DNA of 64,000 nucleotides, from contig NZ_CP015030.1 of the NCBI RefSeq assembly GCF_011455695.1, forward strand, positions 1 to 64,000. Reading direction: 5' to 3'. A program made the position numbers and the translations under genes. The stretch comes from Mannheimia granulomatis (GTDB lineage: Bacteria > Pseudomonadota > Gammaproteobacteria > Enterobacterales > Pasteurellaceae). The notes below the pieces were generated by a model. That model had not been told where the DNA came from. It made no database searches and saw only the letters and a program-made list of their open reading frames with translations. Below are positions 9,806 through 18,895 of this stretch, piece by piece; position 1 is the stretch's first letter; every line of letters starts with the position of its first letter.

Positions 9806-12232
9806 ATGCTAATCAATCAACAATCAATAAATCTTGCTAAATTACGCCCAACGTTATTAGCACTAAGTATTAGTAGTGTTTTAGGGGCTCCAATGCTATA
9901 TGCAGAAGAGCTAACAACAGAACTATCTGAAGTAAATGTTGTAGCTCAAGAAGAAGTTAAAGCATCTACAGAGAAAAAAAACAAAGAGGCAATTCAACAA
10001 GAGCTAATTCAAAATAATCGAGATTTAGTTCGCTATAGCCCTGATGTTGGTATTGTTAACCAAGGACGGCATCAAAAAGGCTTTGCTATTCGTGGAGTAG
10101 AAGATAATCGTGTTGGAATTAGTATTGATGGCATAGGTCTTCCTGATTCAGAAGAAAATTCACTCTATAAACGTTACGGGAATTTAAATACCTCTCGTCA
10201 GTCTATTGACCCTGAGCTGGCACGTACCATTGAAGTATCAAAGGGTGCGGATTCTTTCAATCAAGGTAGTGGTAATTTAGGTGGTGGTGTCAATTATCGA
10301 ACACTTGAGGCTTATGATATTGTGCGTGGTGGCAATAAATTTGGTGCTTTATATCGCACAGGTTATGGTACGCGTAATAATGAATGGGTAAACACCTTTG
10401 GTGTTGGCTACTTAGGTGAGCAATTGGAAGCTGTATTGCTTTATTCTAATCGTCACGGGCATGAGATGGAAAGTGCAGGGGGGTATACTGTTCCTGAAGA
10501 TTCATTGCAAACTCGGACAATCGGTAGTAGTAAGCAAACTCCTGATGATGCTACCCATAATAATCATAGTTATTTAGCTAAACTTGCTTATCGTTTTAAT
10601 GATAAGCATCGTGTTGGTGTATCTTACAGTGGTCAAAATAATAAGAATTATATTATTGAAGACTCAGCGGTGTATTTAAGCTCATATTGGCGTGAAGCGG
10701 AAGACCGTAGTAAACGTGATACGGTAAATGTTTTTTATGAATATTTTCCGGAATCAAAATGGATAGCATTAGCGAAGATAGATGTAGATTATCAAGATAC
10801 TGAAACTGCTGCCTATAACTATGAAGGTACTCGTGCTGAAGCGGCTACAAAATGGAGTCCGGCAAAACAAAGGAAGCCAAGTGATACTAATATTCGTATT
10901 TTTAATACCGAGTTAAAACGCTTAAATTTCCGCTTAGATAGCCAAGCATTAGAATTCGGTAAATTAACTCATCAGCTATCTTTCAGAGCTTCTACAGCAG
11001 AGCGAGATTTTGATGTTTTGCATAAAGATTCGGTTTACTTATCTGATACTTGGGTAAATTCGCCTAATTCTACAATGATGCATCCAATTAAAACTAAGCA
11101 ACACGCTTTTTCATTGCATGACAAGATTGATTTAACTCATGATTGGAAAATGATGTTAGGACTTCGTTATGATTGGGCGAAATATGAGCAACAAGAACTA
11201 AATGGGCTTGCCTGTCGTAACTGTGTAAAAACAGATAATGCGAAATTTAATAAAATAACTTGGGTGGCCGGTTTGGAAAAACACGTGACTGATGCATGGA
11301 AAGTTGCATATAACATTGGAACAGGATTCCGTATTCCGAATGCTTCAGAAATGTATTTTGATTACCGTGATAATGCAGCCGGAGCCTGGGTGTCAAATCC
11401 AAACCTAAAAGCTGAGCGTAGTTTAACCCAAAATTTAAGCTTACAAGCTAACGGTAATATTGGACAACTCTCAGTCAATTTACACCATACGAAATATAAA
11501 GATTTCTTATGGGAGCAGGAAACATGGGATGTTTTTCGGGCTTACGGTAGAGAGTTCTGGCGTCCGGTGCAGCAAATGCAAAATATTGATTCTGCGAAAA
11601 TCTATGGGGTAGAAGTAAGTGGTAAATGGAACCTAAATTCTGCTATGTCCATCCCTGGGGGCTGGAAGTTGTTTGGCTCATTAGGTTATAGTAAAGGCAG
11701 TATGTCAAATGGTGCAGATCTACTTTCTATTCAACCTATTAAGGCTGTTGTGGGTTTAGACTATGAACAAACTGAAGGTAAATGGGGTATCTTTTCTCGT
11801 TTAACCTTCTTAGGGGCGAAAAAAGCGAAAGATGCCAAATATCTCAAAGCCTTGCCGGAACGATGTGTCAAGGAGCAAAGAACGCCTAATCCTTATTACC
11901 CACATTGGGGAGAGGAATATGAAGTTCGTTGTACTGAATACTCACATGAGACAGGTTTAGATACTTGGAAACATTTAAATACGAAAGCCTTTATTGTGGA
12001 TTTATACGGTTTTTATAAGCCAACGGAGAATATCACATTGCGTGCTGGCGTCTATAATTTATTTAACCGCAAATACCATACTTGGGATACTTTACGCGGT
12101 TTAAATACAACAGGTGGGGTGGTTAATTCCGTAGGGGTACGTGAAAATTATAAATATGGCGGCTATCCTGGCTTACAGCGTTATTATGAGCCAGGTCGCA
12201 ATTTCTCGGCTGGCTTTGAATATCGTTTCTAA
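9806..12232 (+). CDS. TonB-dependent hemoglobin/heme receptor (HmbR-like)
   Basis: An 808-residue outer-membrane receptor. A signal peptide of about 33 residues ends at LYA-EE, followed by a TonB-box-like segment (LSEVNVVAQ), a plug domain with the typical FAIRGVEDNRVGISIDG and IEVSKGADSFNQGSGNLGGGV motifs, and a C-terminal 22-strand barrel ending in phenylalanine (GFEYRF). The pattern fits the hemoglobin/transferrin/lactoferrin receptor group, closest in layout to HmbR/HugA-type hemoglobin receptors; hgbA-type receptors are longer. The start is preceded by AGGGAGAATT. Fur-like control and the neighbours HutZ and HutX support heme uptake. The exact ligand cannot be read from sequence. Confidence 0.9.
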   Translation: MLINQQSINLAKLRPTLLALSISSVLGAPMLYAEELTTELSEVNVVAQEEVKASTEKKNKEAIQQELIQNNRDLVRYSPDVGIVNQGRHQKGFAIRGVEDNRVGISIDGIGLPDSEENSLYKRYGNLNTSRQSIDPELARTIEVSKGADSFNQGSGNLGGGVNYRTLEAYDIVRGGNKFGALYRTGYGTRNNEWVNTFGVGYLGEQLEAVLLYSNRHGHEMESAGGYTVPEDSLQTRTIGSSKQTPDDATHNNHSYLAKLAYRFNDKHRVGVSYSGQNNKNYIIEDSAVYLSSYWREAEDRSKRDTVNVFYEYFPESKWIALAKIDVDYQDTETAAYNYEGTRAEAATKWSPAKQRKPSDTNIRIFNTELKRLNFRLDSQALEFGKLTHQLSFRASTAERDFDVLHKDSVYLSDTWVNSPNSTMMHPIKTKQHAFSLHDKIDLTHDWKMMLGLRYDWAKYEQQELNGLACRNCVKTDNAKFNKITWVAGLEKHVTDAWKVAYNIGTGFRIPNASEMYFDYRDNAAGAWVSNPNLKAERSLTQNLSLQANGNIGQLSVNLHHTKYKDFLWEQETWDVFRAYGREFWRPVQQMQNIDSAKIYGVEVSGKWNLNSAMSIPGGWKLFGSLGYSKGSMSNGADLLSIQPIKAVVGLDYEQTEGKWGIFSRLTFLGAKKAKDAKYLKALPERCVKEQRTPNPYYPHWGEEYEVRCTEYSHETGLDTWKHLNTKAFIVDLYGFYKPTENITLRAGVYNLFNRKYHTWDTLRGLNTTGGVVNSVGVRENYKYGGYPGLQRYYEPGRNFSAGFEYRF

Positions 12233-12247
12233 CTACTTATATAACTC

Positions 12248-12271
12248 AAGAGAGCCATTTGGCTCTCTTTT
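12248..12271 (+). terminator. hairpin between the receptor gene and hutX
   Basis: A perfect 9-bp stem, AAGAGAGCC / GGCTCTCTT with loop ATTT, is followed by a short T run (TTTCTT). It lies 16 bases after the receptor stop and 18 before the hutX start, so it could terminate or reduce read-through into hutX, or protect the upstream mRNA. Confidence 0.65.
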
Positions 12272-12288
12272 CTTCAAGGAGAATCTAT

Positions 12289-12795
12289 ATGTTATCAACT
12301 GAACAACAAACCGCTTTACGTGCTGAACTGGCAGAAAATCCGGGACAGATTTTAGAAATGTTAGCGACAAGATATCAATGCTCATTAGAAGAGGTGATGT
12401 TGAATTTACCGGCTGAAATGTTAAAAGTAACAGAAGGCGAACGTTTTGCTGAAATATTACAAGCAATTCACGAATGGGATGATGCTATTACCCTGATTTC
12501 TCATACTGAAGATACGATTATTGAATTTGTCGGCAAACTACCAAGCGGTTCAATTTCTCGAGGATTTTACAATTTTGAACATAAAGAAGGCGGTGGCTTG
12601 CAAGGGCATTTGCGTTATGAAAATTGTGCCAAAATCTATTTGTTAGATCGCCCGTTTAGAGGAAAACGCACGGTTTCACTTATTTTTATCAATAAAAAAG
12701 GCAATGCGATGTTTAAGATTTTCGTTGGAAGAGATAAAGTTGGCGGTGCATTGAAAGAAAACCAAATAAAAGCGTTATATCAATTAATTGGCTAG
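12289..12795 (+). CDS. hutX: intracellular heme carrier HutX
   Basis: A 168-residue cytosolic protein of the HutX/HuvX family, which binds incoming heme and passes it to HutZ. Visible are the N-terminal helical region (LSTEQQTALRAELAENPG) and the C-terminal domain with FYNFEHKEGGGLQGHLRYEN and LLDRPFRGKRTVSLIFINKKG. The ATG at 12289 has AAGGAG seven bases upstream; a start ten codons earlier would lie in the hairpin. It follows the hemoglobin receptor in the same direction, and HutZ is on the other side, so the three form one heme-uptake module. Confidence 0.93.
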   Translation: MLSTEQQTALRAELAENPGQILEMLATRYQCSLEEVMLNLPAEMLKVTEGERFAEILQAIHEWDDAITLISHTEDTIIEFVGKLPSGSISRGFYNFEHKEGGGLQGHLRYENCAKIYLLDRPFRGKRTVSLIFINKKGNAMFKIFVGRDKVGGALKENQIKALYQLIG

Positions 12796-12875
12796 TAGTG
12801 TAGCGGAAGAGAATATGCAAAAAAATGACGATTTTTGACCGCTTGTGATCTCGTTTTATTCTGTCATTTTAAAGA

Positions 12876-12908
12876 AAAAGGCTGCAATTTTTTGATTTGC
12901 AGCCTTTT
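12876..12908. terminator. bidirectional terminator between hutX and tyrP
   Basis: A 13-bp stem, AAAAGGCTGCAA against TTGCAGCCTTTT, with an A-rich 5' flank and T-rich 3' flank. It lies between the convergent hutX and tyrP genes and can serve both directions. Confidence 0.85.
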
Positions 12909-12918
12909 GGTTTCTAGA

Positions 12919-14136
12919 TTAACCCACCGCTTGTGGTAGATAACCTAATTGAATTAAAAATGGAATCACCATAATGATAATACCTGCAATTAACGCAATT
13001 ACTAATGCAGCATTACCACCAATTACACGGTAAGGCAAATTAGGATGTTGGCTACGCGCTTTCCATGCTAAGCCGATTGGTAAAATCATACCGTAGAAAG
13101 CAAATAACAGGCCTGCATAACCTAACGCCATAATAAAGCCGTCCGGATAGAACAACGCAAACAGAATAGGTGGTAAGAATGTTGCAATGGTCAACCATAA
13201 GCGATTTGACGGTAAATTTAGGCGTTTTAATAAATCGCCCACGCCTTCAAAAATCCCTAATGCCACGCCTAAGAATGAAGTAATTAAGGCAAGTACCGAG
13301 AATAAACGAACTACTTCACCCAAAATTGCACTACCTGTAATTTGGCTGGTTGCTGTCACCAAACCATTTAAAGTCGGGTCTTGTTTTAAGATAGCAGTAA
13401 ATTCATTCTGACTTAATACACCGTGAGTGGCTAATTGCCATAGTAGATAAGCTACCAATGGAATCGCCGTGCCGATATAAATCGCTTTACGGATTTTACT
13501 GATATCTGCATCTAAATAAGTATTAATCGTTGCCATAATTACATGGAAACCAAAGGCGGTAAAGAAAATCGGTACCGCAGAAATCACAAGTAAGTTATCT
13601 AACGGAATAGCAGTTAGATTTTCTAGTTTTGCTTTTGGCAACATCATCATTAACACTGCAATAAAGGCGATAATTTTACCGATGAAAAGCAGGCGGGTTA
13701 AACCATCAACAGATTTAACGCCAATTACCACAAACATACCCAAAACAACAGTGAAAATTAAAATGCTGATTTTAAGTTTCATATCCGCATCTGCCATTTC
13801 CGGCATAATGCCGGCAAGTAGTGAGCCACCACCGGTAATATAAGCTGAGAGAAGGGCATAAAGCAGAACCAATAAGCTGAAAGTTGCCAGCACACGTCCA
13901 ATTAAACCAAAGTATTGCTCAGCAAGGCTGGCAACCCCTACGTCTTTTTGTGGCGCAGTTTGATATACTTCCATAAATAATAAGCCCGTATAGGCAAGTA
14001 ATGCCCACAAAGCAATTAATAGTAATGCAGTAGCGGTAAAGCCCATACCTGCGGATGTTAATGGCATGGCAAGCATACCTGCACCAATAGTGGTGCCTGC
14101 AATCATCAATGCACTTCCTAAAATTTTATTTTTCAT
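12919..14136 (-). CDS. tyrP: tyrosine-specific transport protein (HAAAP family)
   Basis: A 405-residue inner-membrane permease with about 11 hydrophobic segments. The N-terminus MKNKILGSALMIAGTTIGAG followed by MLAMPL is characteristic of the hydroxy/aromatic amino acid permease family and closely follows E. coli TyrP in order and length. It takes up tyrosine by proton symport. The related tryptophan permeases Mtr and TnaB share the fold, so the substrate is assigned with moderate confidence. It is monocistronic, ending at the shared terminator. Confidence 0.85.
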   Translation of the reverse strand: MKNKILGSALMIAGTTIGAGMLAMPLTSAGMGFTATALLLIALWALLAYTGLLFMEVYQTAPQKDVGVASLAEQYFGLIGRVLATFSLLVLLYALLSAYITGGGSLLAGIMPEMADADMKLKISILIFTVVLGMFVVIGVKSVDGLTRLLFIGKIIAFIAVLMMMLPKAKLENLTAIPLDNLLVISAVPIFFTAFGFHVIMATINTYLDADISKIRKAIYIGTAIPLVAYLLWQLATHGVLSQNEFTAILKQDPTLNGLVTATSQITGSAILGEVVRLFSVLALITSFLGVALGIFEGVGDLLKRLNLPSNRLWLTIATFLPPILFALFYPDGFIMALGYAGLLFAFYGMILPIGLAWKARSQHPNLPYRVIGGNAALVIALIAGIIIMVIPFLIQLGYLPQAVG

Positions 14137-14293
14137 AATCTTATTTAAGTTAAATTAAAAGGGGAGTTATTCTATCAGAATTTTTTCTGAATGGATCTGA
14201 ATGCAGCAATTTCTCAGCTAATTTTGCACAATAAGGTTTGCTTTAGTAAACTAAGCATAATTTGCAAAATTTTAGTTAAAAATAACCGCTTGT

Positions 14294-17200
14294 ATGTCCT
14301 TATTAAATATGCACTTGCCACAAGTTGGCACACAATTCCAAGATCACCAAACCCTCGGCAACCTTGTCGGACACTCCGATGTGCTTGCCATCAGCCAAGC
14401 CGCCCAACAGTTTCACGGTTTGACGGTGGTGGTGACTCCCGACACTCGCACGGCATTACGGCTGGAAAAATCGTTGCCGCAATTTGCGAATTTGCCGGTG
14501 CAGCTTTTCCCTGATTGGGAAACGCTTCCGTACGATAATTTCTCGCCGCATCAAGATATTATTTCCGCCCGACTTTCTGCTCTATTCGAACTGCAACAGG
14601 GGCGTAAGCAGATTTTTCTGTTGCCAATCAATACCTTAATGCAGAAGGTCTGTCCGCCGAGCTATCTTGCCAACAATGTGTTGCTGATTAAAAAAGGCGA
14701 CCGTTTTTCAATTCAAAATCTCCGTTTGCAGTTAGAAAATGCCGGTTATCGGGCGGTCGATCAGGTGCTGGAATATGGTGAATATGCGGTGCGTGGGGCA
14801 ATTTTGGATTTGTACCCAATGGGGGCAGACGAGCCGTTCCGCTTGGATTTCTTTGATGATGAAATCGACACGATCCGCACTTTTGATGTGGATAGCCAAC
14901 GTACTAAAGCGGAAATTGCTGAAATCAACTTACTGCCGGCACACGAGTTCCCGACAGATAGTGTTGGTATCGAGCATTTTCGCAGCAAATTCCGTGAAAC
15001 GTTCGGTGAAATCCGCCGTGAGCCGGAGCATATTTATCAGCAGGTCAGCAAGGGCATTTTGAATGCAGGGATTGAGTATTGGCAGCCGTTATTCTTTGCG
15101 GAAATGGCGAGCCTGTTTGACTACCTCACTCCGAATACGCTGTTTATTACTTACGCCGATATTCAACAAAAAGCTGAGCAATTTCAACAAGATACACAAA
15201 ACCGCTATGAAAGCCGCCGAGTTGATCCGATGCGTCCGCTCCTGCCACCTAGTGATCTCTGGTTTGCGATTGATGAAGTGAACCGCTGGCTGAAAGGCTA
15301 CCCTCGTTTGACAATAACCGCAGAGAAAATTCGTAAATCGGCAGCGAAAATGAATGCAAATGTGGCGAATTTACCTGATCTTGCCATTCAATCCGGAGCA
15401 AAAGAGCCGTTTGCCGCTTTCCAACAGTTCCGCCAAGCATTCAAGGGCGATATTCTGTTTTCGGTGGAGAGTGAAGGGCGGCGTGAAACCTTGTTGGATT
15501 TGCTTGCTCCGTTGGGCGTGAAGCCGAAGCAGATTTTGCAAATTTCCGATGAAATTGCACCGCTTACGTTGATGATTTCCAATTTAGATCAAGGTTTTGT
15601 GATTGAAACAAGCGGTCGAAATTTAGCAATCATTTGCGAAACCGATTTGTTAGGTGAAAAAGTCCAGCAAAAACGCAGCGAGAAAAACCGTAAAACCGTC
15701 AATCCCGATACGCTGATCCGCAATCTTGCCGAACTCAAAATCGGGCAAGCGGTGGTGCATTTGGAAAACGGTGTGGGGCGTTATGGCGGTTTGACGGTAC
15801 TCGATGCCGGCGGAATGAAAGCAGAATACTTGGTGTTGCATTATGCCAATGATGCCAAACTCTATGTGCCTGTTGCTTCGCTGCATTTAATCAGCCGTTA
15901 TATCGGCGGTGCGGACGAGACTGCCCCGTTACACAAGCTCGGCTCGGAGGCGTGGGCGAAAACCCGCCAAAAAGCGGCGGAGAAAATCCGTGATGTGGCG
16001 GCGGAGTTGCTCGATGTGTATGCCAAGCGGGAGAGCCAAACGGGCTTCGCTTTTGCTTACGACAAAGCGGAGTTCGACCGTTTCAGTGCCACTTTCCTTT
16101 ACGAAGAGACGGACGATCAGAAAATGGCGATCAACGCCGTCATCAGCGATATGTGCCAAGCCAAAGCGATGGACAGACTGGTGTGTGGCGATGTCGGTTT
16201 CGGTAAAACCGAAGTGGCGATTCGAGCGACTTTCTTGGCGGTGATGAACCACAAACAGGTTGCGATTCTCGCGCCGACCACCTTGCTCGCCCAGCAACAT
16301 TTCGAGAATTTTAAAGACCGTTTCGCCAATTATCCCGTCAATGTCGAGGTACTTTCCCGTTTTAAAACGGCCAAAGAGCAGAAAGCGATTTTGGAAAAAG
16401 TCGCCGAAGGCAAAGTCGATATTTTGGTCGGCACGCACAAGCTGTTGCAGGACGATGTCGCTTTCCGTGATCTCGGCTTGCTGGTGATTGATGAAGAACA
16501 CCGTTTCGGCGTGCGTCAAAAAGAGAAAATCAAGCAACTGCGTGCCAATGTCGATATTCTCACGCTCACCGCCACGCCGATTCCGAGAACGCTCAATATG
16601 GCGTTGAACGGTATGCGTGATCTCTCGATTATCGCCAGCCCGCCGGCTCGCCGCCTGTCTATCAAGACCTTTGTGCGACAAAGCGATGAAGCGGTGATTC
16701 GAGAAGCGATTTTGCGTGAAATTCTGCGTGGCGGACAGGTTTACTACCTGCATAACGATGTCGCCACCATTGAAAACTGTGCCGAAAAACTCAGCCAACT
16801 TGTGCCTGAGGCTCGTGTCGTAATCGGACACGGACAGATGCGTGAGCGTGAGTTAGAGCGAGTAATGAGCGATTTTTATCATCAACGCTTTAACCTGCTG
16901 GTCTGCTCGACCATTATCGAAACGGGGATTGACGTGCCGACCGCCAACACGATTATCATCGAGCGAGCGGACAAATTCGGTTTGGCACAGCTCCACCAAC
17001 TGCGTGGGCGTGTGGGGCGCTCACACCACCAAGCCTACGCCTATATGCTCACGCCACACCCGAAAACACTCACCAAAGATGCCGAGCAACGTTTGGAAGC
17101 GATGAGTACCATCGACAATCTTGGGGCAGGCTTCGCCCTTGCGACCCACGATTTAGAAATCCGTGGGGCAGGCGAACTGCTCGGCTCGGAACAGAGTGGA

Positions 17201-17743
17201 CAGATTGAGAGTATCGGCTTCTCGCTCTATATGGACTTGCTCGAAAATGCAGTCAAAGCCTTACAGGAAGGGCGTGAGCCAACCTTAGAAGAAATCACCC
17301 AAAACCAAGTGGAGATTGAGTTGCGAGTGCCGGCATTAATTCCGGACGACTACCTACCAGATGTGAATATGCGCCTCTCGTTCTACAAACGGATCGCAAG
17401 CGCCGAGAGCGATGAACAGCTCAAAGATCTCAAAATTGAGCTAATCGACCGCTTCGGCCTACTGCCGGAAGCCACCAAAAACCTGTTTGCAATTACCCAA
17501 CTTCGCCTTACTGCACAACCGCTCGGCTTGAAGAAAATCGACGCCGGCATCCACGGCGGTTATTTGGAGTTCAAACCAACCGCCCAGCCCGACCCGATGA
17601 AGTTTATCCAGCTTATCCAAAAACAACCGGCGGTATACAGCTTTGAAGGGGCGGTGAAATTCAAGTTCCGCCTGCCACTTGAAGAAAACAGCAAGCGGTT
17701 GGAATTTGTCGAGAATTTGCTAAAACAGATTATGGCTGAATAG
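14294..17743 (+). CDS. mfd: transcription-repair coupling factor Mfd
   Basis: A 1149-residue DNA translocase that removes stalled RNA polymerase and recruits the UvrA repair machinery. The order is an N-terminal UvrB-like module, the RNA polymerase interaction domain near residue 480, RecG-like helicase motifs with the Walker A CGDVGFGKTEVA (about 635-646), DEEH near 730-735, and the C-terminal TRCF domain. An exact uptake signal (14285-14293) ends one base before the ATG at 14294, and no Shine-Dalgarno sequence is visible; ATG at 14309 is an alternative start. The second half is much more GC-rich than its surroundings (39 of 60 bases are G or C at 16981-17040). Confidence 0.97.
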   Translation: MSLLNMHLPQVGTQFQDHQTLGNLVGHSDVLAISQAAQQFHGLTVVVTPDTRTALRLEKSLPQFANLPVQLFPDWETLPYDNFSPHQDIISARLSALFELQQGRKQIFLLPINTLMQKVCPPSYLANNVLLIKKGDRFSIQNLRLQLENAGYRAVDQVLEYGEYAVRGAILDLYPMGADEPFRLDFFDDEIDTIRTFDVDSQRTKAEIAEINLLPAHEFPTDSVGIEHFRSKFRETFGEIRREPEHIYQQVSKGILNAGIEYWQPLFFAEMASLFDYLTPNTLFITYADIQQKAEQFQQDTQNRYESRRVDPMRPLLPPSDLWFAIDEVNRWLKGYPRLTITAEKIRKSAAKMNANVANLPDLAIQSGAKEPFAAFQQFRQAFKGDILFSVESEGRRETLLDLLAPLGVKPKQILQISDEIAPLTLMISNLDQGFVIETSGRNLAIICETDLLGEKVQQKRSEKNRKTVNPDTLIRNLAELKIGQAVVHLENGVGRYGGLTVLDAGGMKAEYLVLHYANDAKLYVPVASLHLISRYIGGADETAPLHKLGSEAWAKTRQKAAEKIRDVAAELLDVYAKRESQTGFAFAYDKAEFDRFSATFLYEETDDQKMAINAVISDMCQAKAMDRLVCGDVGFGKTEVAIRATFLAVMNHKQVAILAPTTLLAQQHFENFKDRFANYPVNVEVLSRFKTAKEQKAILEKVAEGKVDILVGTHKLLQDDVAFRDLGLLVIDEEHRFGVRQKEKIKQLRANVDILTLTATPIPRTLNMALNGMRDLSIIASPPARRLSIKTFVRQSDEAVIREAILREILRGGQVYYLHNDVATIENCAEKLSQLVPEARVVIGHGQMRERELERVMSDFYHQRFNLLVCSTIIETGIDVPTANTIIIERADKFGLAQLHQLRGRVGRSHHQAYAYMLTPHPKTLTKDAEQRLEAMSTIDNLGAGFALATHDLEIRGAGELLGSEQSGQIESIGFSLYMDLLENAVKALQEGREPTLEEITQNQVEIELRVPALIPDDYLPDVNMRLSFYKRIASAESDEQLKDLKIELIDRFGLLPEATKNLFAITQLRLTAQPLGLKKIDAGIHGGYLEFKPTAQPDPMKFIQLIQKQPAVYSFEGAVKFKFRLPLEENSKRLEFVENLLKQIMAE

Positions 17744-17745
17744 AA

Positions 17746-17768
17746 AAAGGCAGAGTTCATCTGCCTTT
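17746..17768. terminator. terminator after mfd
   Basis: A 9-bp stem AAAGGCAGA / TCTGCCTTT with a 5-base loop. On the minus strand it is followed by TTTTT, so it can also serve the small secreted-protein genes that end at 17798. Confidence 0.75.
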
Positions 17769-17797
17769 AGAAATAGCTCAATAGATATATTGATATT

Positions 17798-17974
17798 TTA
17801 GCGACGTGGTAGATGTTCACAGGCAATGCCATCACGATCTCTGTCTAAATTATATGCACCATATTGATGCATATAAGATTGTGCCTGTGCTTGTGTTGCA
17901 AAATCAGCACATTTAGCTGCGAGTGCAGAATAAGAAATGAATAAGATTGATAAGGCTAAAAGAGTTTTTTTCAC
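17798..17974 (-). CDS. small secreted protein with an Excalibur calcium-binding motif
   Basis: A 58-residue preprotein. The GTG start at 17974 is chosen because AGGAGAAAATCC precedes it and the product then begins KKTLLALSILFISYSALA, a clean signal peptide ending before AKCADF. The mature part of about 40 residues carries two cysteines and the DRDRDGIACE motif of the Excalibur domain, an extracellular EF-hand-like calcium loop often seen with nucleases. No catalytic domain is attached. It lies 15 bases downstream of another small secreted-protein gene and is probably co-transcribed with it. Its role is unknown. Confidence 0.8.
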   Translation of the reverse strand: MKKTLLALSILFISYSALAAKCADFATQAQAQSYMHQYGAYNLDRDRDGIACEHLPRR

Positions 17975-17988
17975 GGATTTTCTCCTAA

Positions 17989-18246
17989 TTATTGACGTAG
18001 ATGAATTTTCCAAAAACCATAGGATTGACAGATCCTACTATTTGGAGCGGCTTTCCCATAAAGACACTGTTTAGCTTGTGAAACTGCAAATTCAAAAGCA
18101 TCTTCATAGGAGTATTGTTTGTGCATCAAATCTTCAGCAAATTGTTGTACACGAGGATCTAGCTTGAGTGCCTCATCAATTTCTTCATTAGAGTATGTAA
18201 AGGGAGTTATTAATAGGCTAAAATAGAATAAGTAACTGCGAGACAT
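17989..18246 (-). CDS. small secreted protein of unknown function
   Basis: An 85-residue preprotein that I do not recognise. Residues 1-19 (MSRSYLFYFSLLITPFTYS) form a signal peptide, leaving about 66 residues that start NEEIDEALKLDPRVQQF and contain two cysteines 12 residues apart (QCLYGKAAPNSRIC), likely a disulfide in the periplasm. The ATG follows AAGGAAAATT. It is the first gene of a two-gene minus-strand unit with the Excalibur protein and is divergent from an XRE regulator 100 bases away. Base composition is low in GC like the rest of this island. Confidence 0.7.
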   Translation of the reverse strand: MSRSYLFYFSLLITPFTYSNEEIDEALKLDPRVQQFAEDLMHKQYSYEDAFEFAVSQAKQCLYGKAAPNSRICQSYGFWKIHLRQ

Positions 18247-18346
18247 AATTTTCCTTAAAATGATGTTAAATTTATTATGTCATTATCGTTTAATACTCTA
18301 CAATCAACCCAAAGTGAACATTTCTACCGAATTTATGGAGATTAAA

Positions 18347-18736
18347 ATGAATGTGAATGAAAAAATCCGTTTTTTGCGTGAAGCGAGAGGTTGGTCGCAG
18401 GAAGAAATGGCTGAAAGAGTAGGACTTTCCGTACACGGTTATTCCAAAATTGAGAGAGGGGAAACTCAGCTTAATATTTCTCGCCTTCGCCAAATTTGCG
18501 AGGTATTGAATTATGATATGTTGGAATTGATGACATTGGGCGAGAAAAATGTGGTTTATTTTCAAGAAAGTGGAAATAATCATAGTATCAATATCATTAA
18601 TCCAACTTCGGAAAATTTAGTCTCGGAGATTACCAAACTAAAACAGACAATTTCCCATCAAGCGGAGATTATTGAAATGCAAAAGGCACAAATAGAGACA
18701 TTGAACGCTCTTGTATCTTCAATGAAAAGTGCATAA
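18347..18736 (+). CDS. XRE-family transcriptional regulator with C-terminal coiled coil
   Basis: A 129-residue protein with an N-terminal Cro/CI-type helix-turn-helix: VNEKIRFLREARGWSQEEMA, then ERVGLSVHGYSKIERG and the INISRLRQICEVLN helix. The C-terminal third (LVSEITKLKQTISHQAEIIE onward) has heptad leucines and isoleucines expected of a dimerising coiled coil. The ATG at 18347 follows GGAG at good spacing; an upstream extension in frame lacks a ribosome site. It is divergent from the two small secreted-protein genes and may regulate them, which is inference. It is 25 percent G+C in the line 18541-18600. Confidence 0.88.
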   Translation: MNVNEKIRFLREARGWSQEEMAERVGLSVHGYSKIERGETQLNISRLRQICEVLNYDMLELMTLGEKNVVYFQESGNNHSINIINPTSENLVSEITKLKQTISHQAEIIEMQKAQIETLNALVSSMKSA

Positions 18737-18756
18737 CAAACAACTTGGTATCATAT

Positions 18757-18800
18757 AAAACGATTTTTGCGATCTCTGTCGTAAAAATCGTTTTTTATTT
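18757..18800 (+). terminator. intrinsic terminator after the XRE regulator
   Basis: AAAACGATTTTT pairs with AAAAATCGTTTT, a 12-bp stem with a 14-base loop, followed by TTTATTT. Its core TTTTTGCGATCT recurs in another hairpin at about 29878. Confidence 0.8.
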
Positions 18801-18895
18801 AATAGTATCGAGCGGAAACGAAAACCTACCATTAGTTGGTAACAAGCGGTCGATTTCGGCTAAAATATTGCAAATTTTATGATTAAGGACACGAT

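Noticed and set aside
15929-16831. A 300-codon minus-strand frame inside mfd
   Set aside because: It lies entirely within the conserved helicase domains of Mfd on the opposite strand; its length reflects the GC-rich codon pattern of mfd, and it has no recognisable domain.
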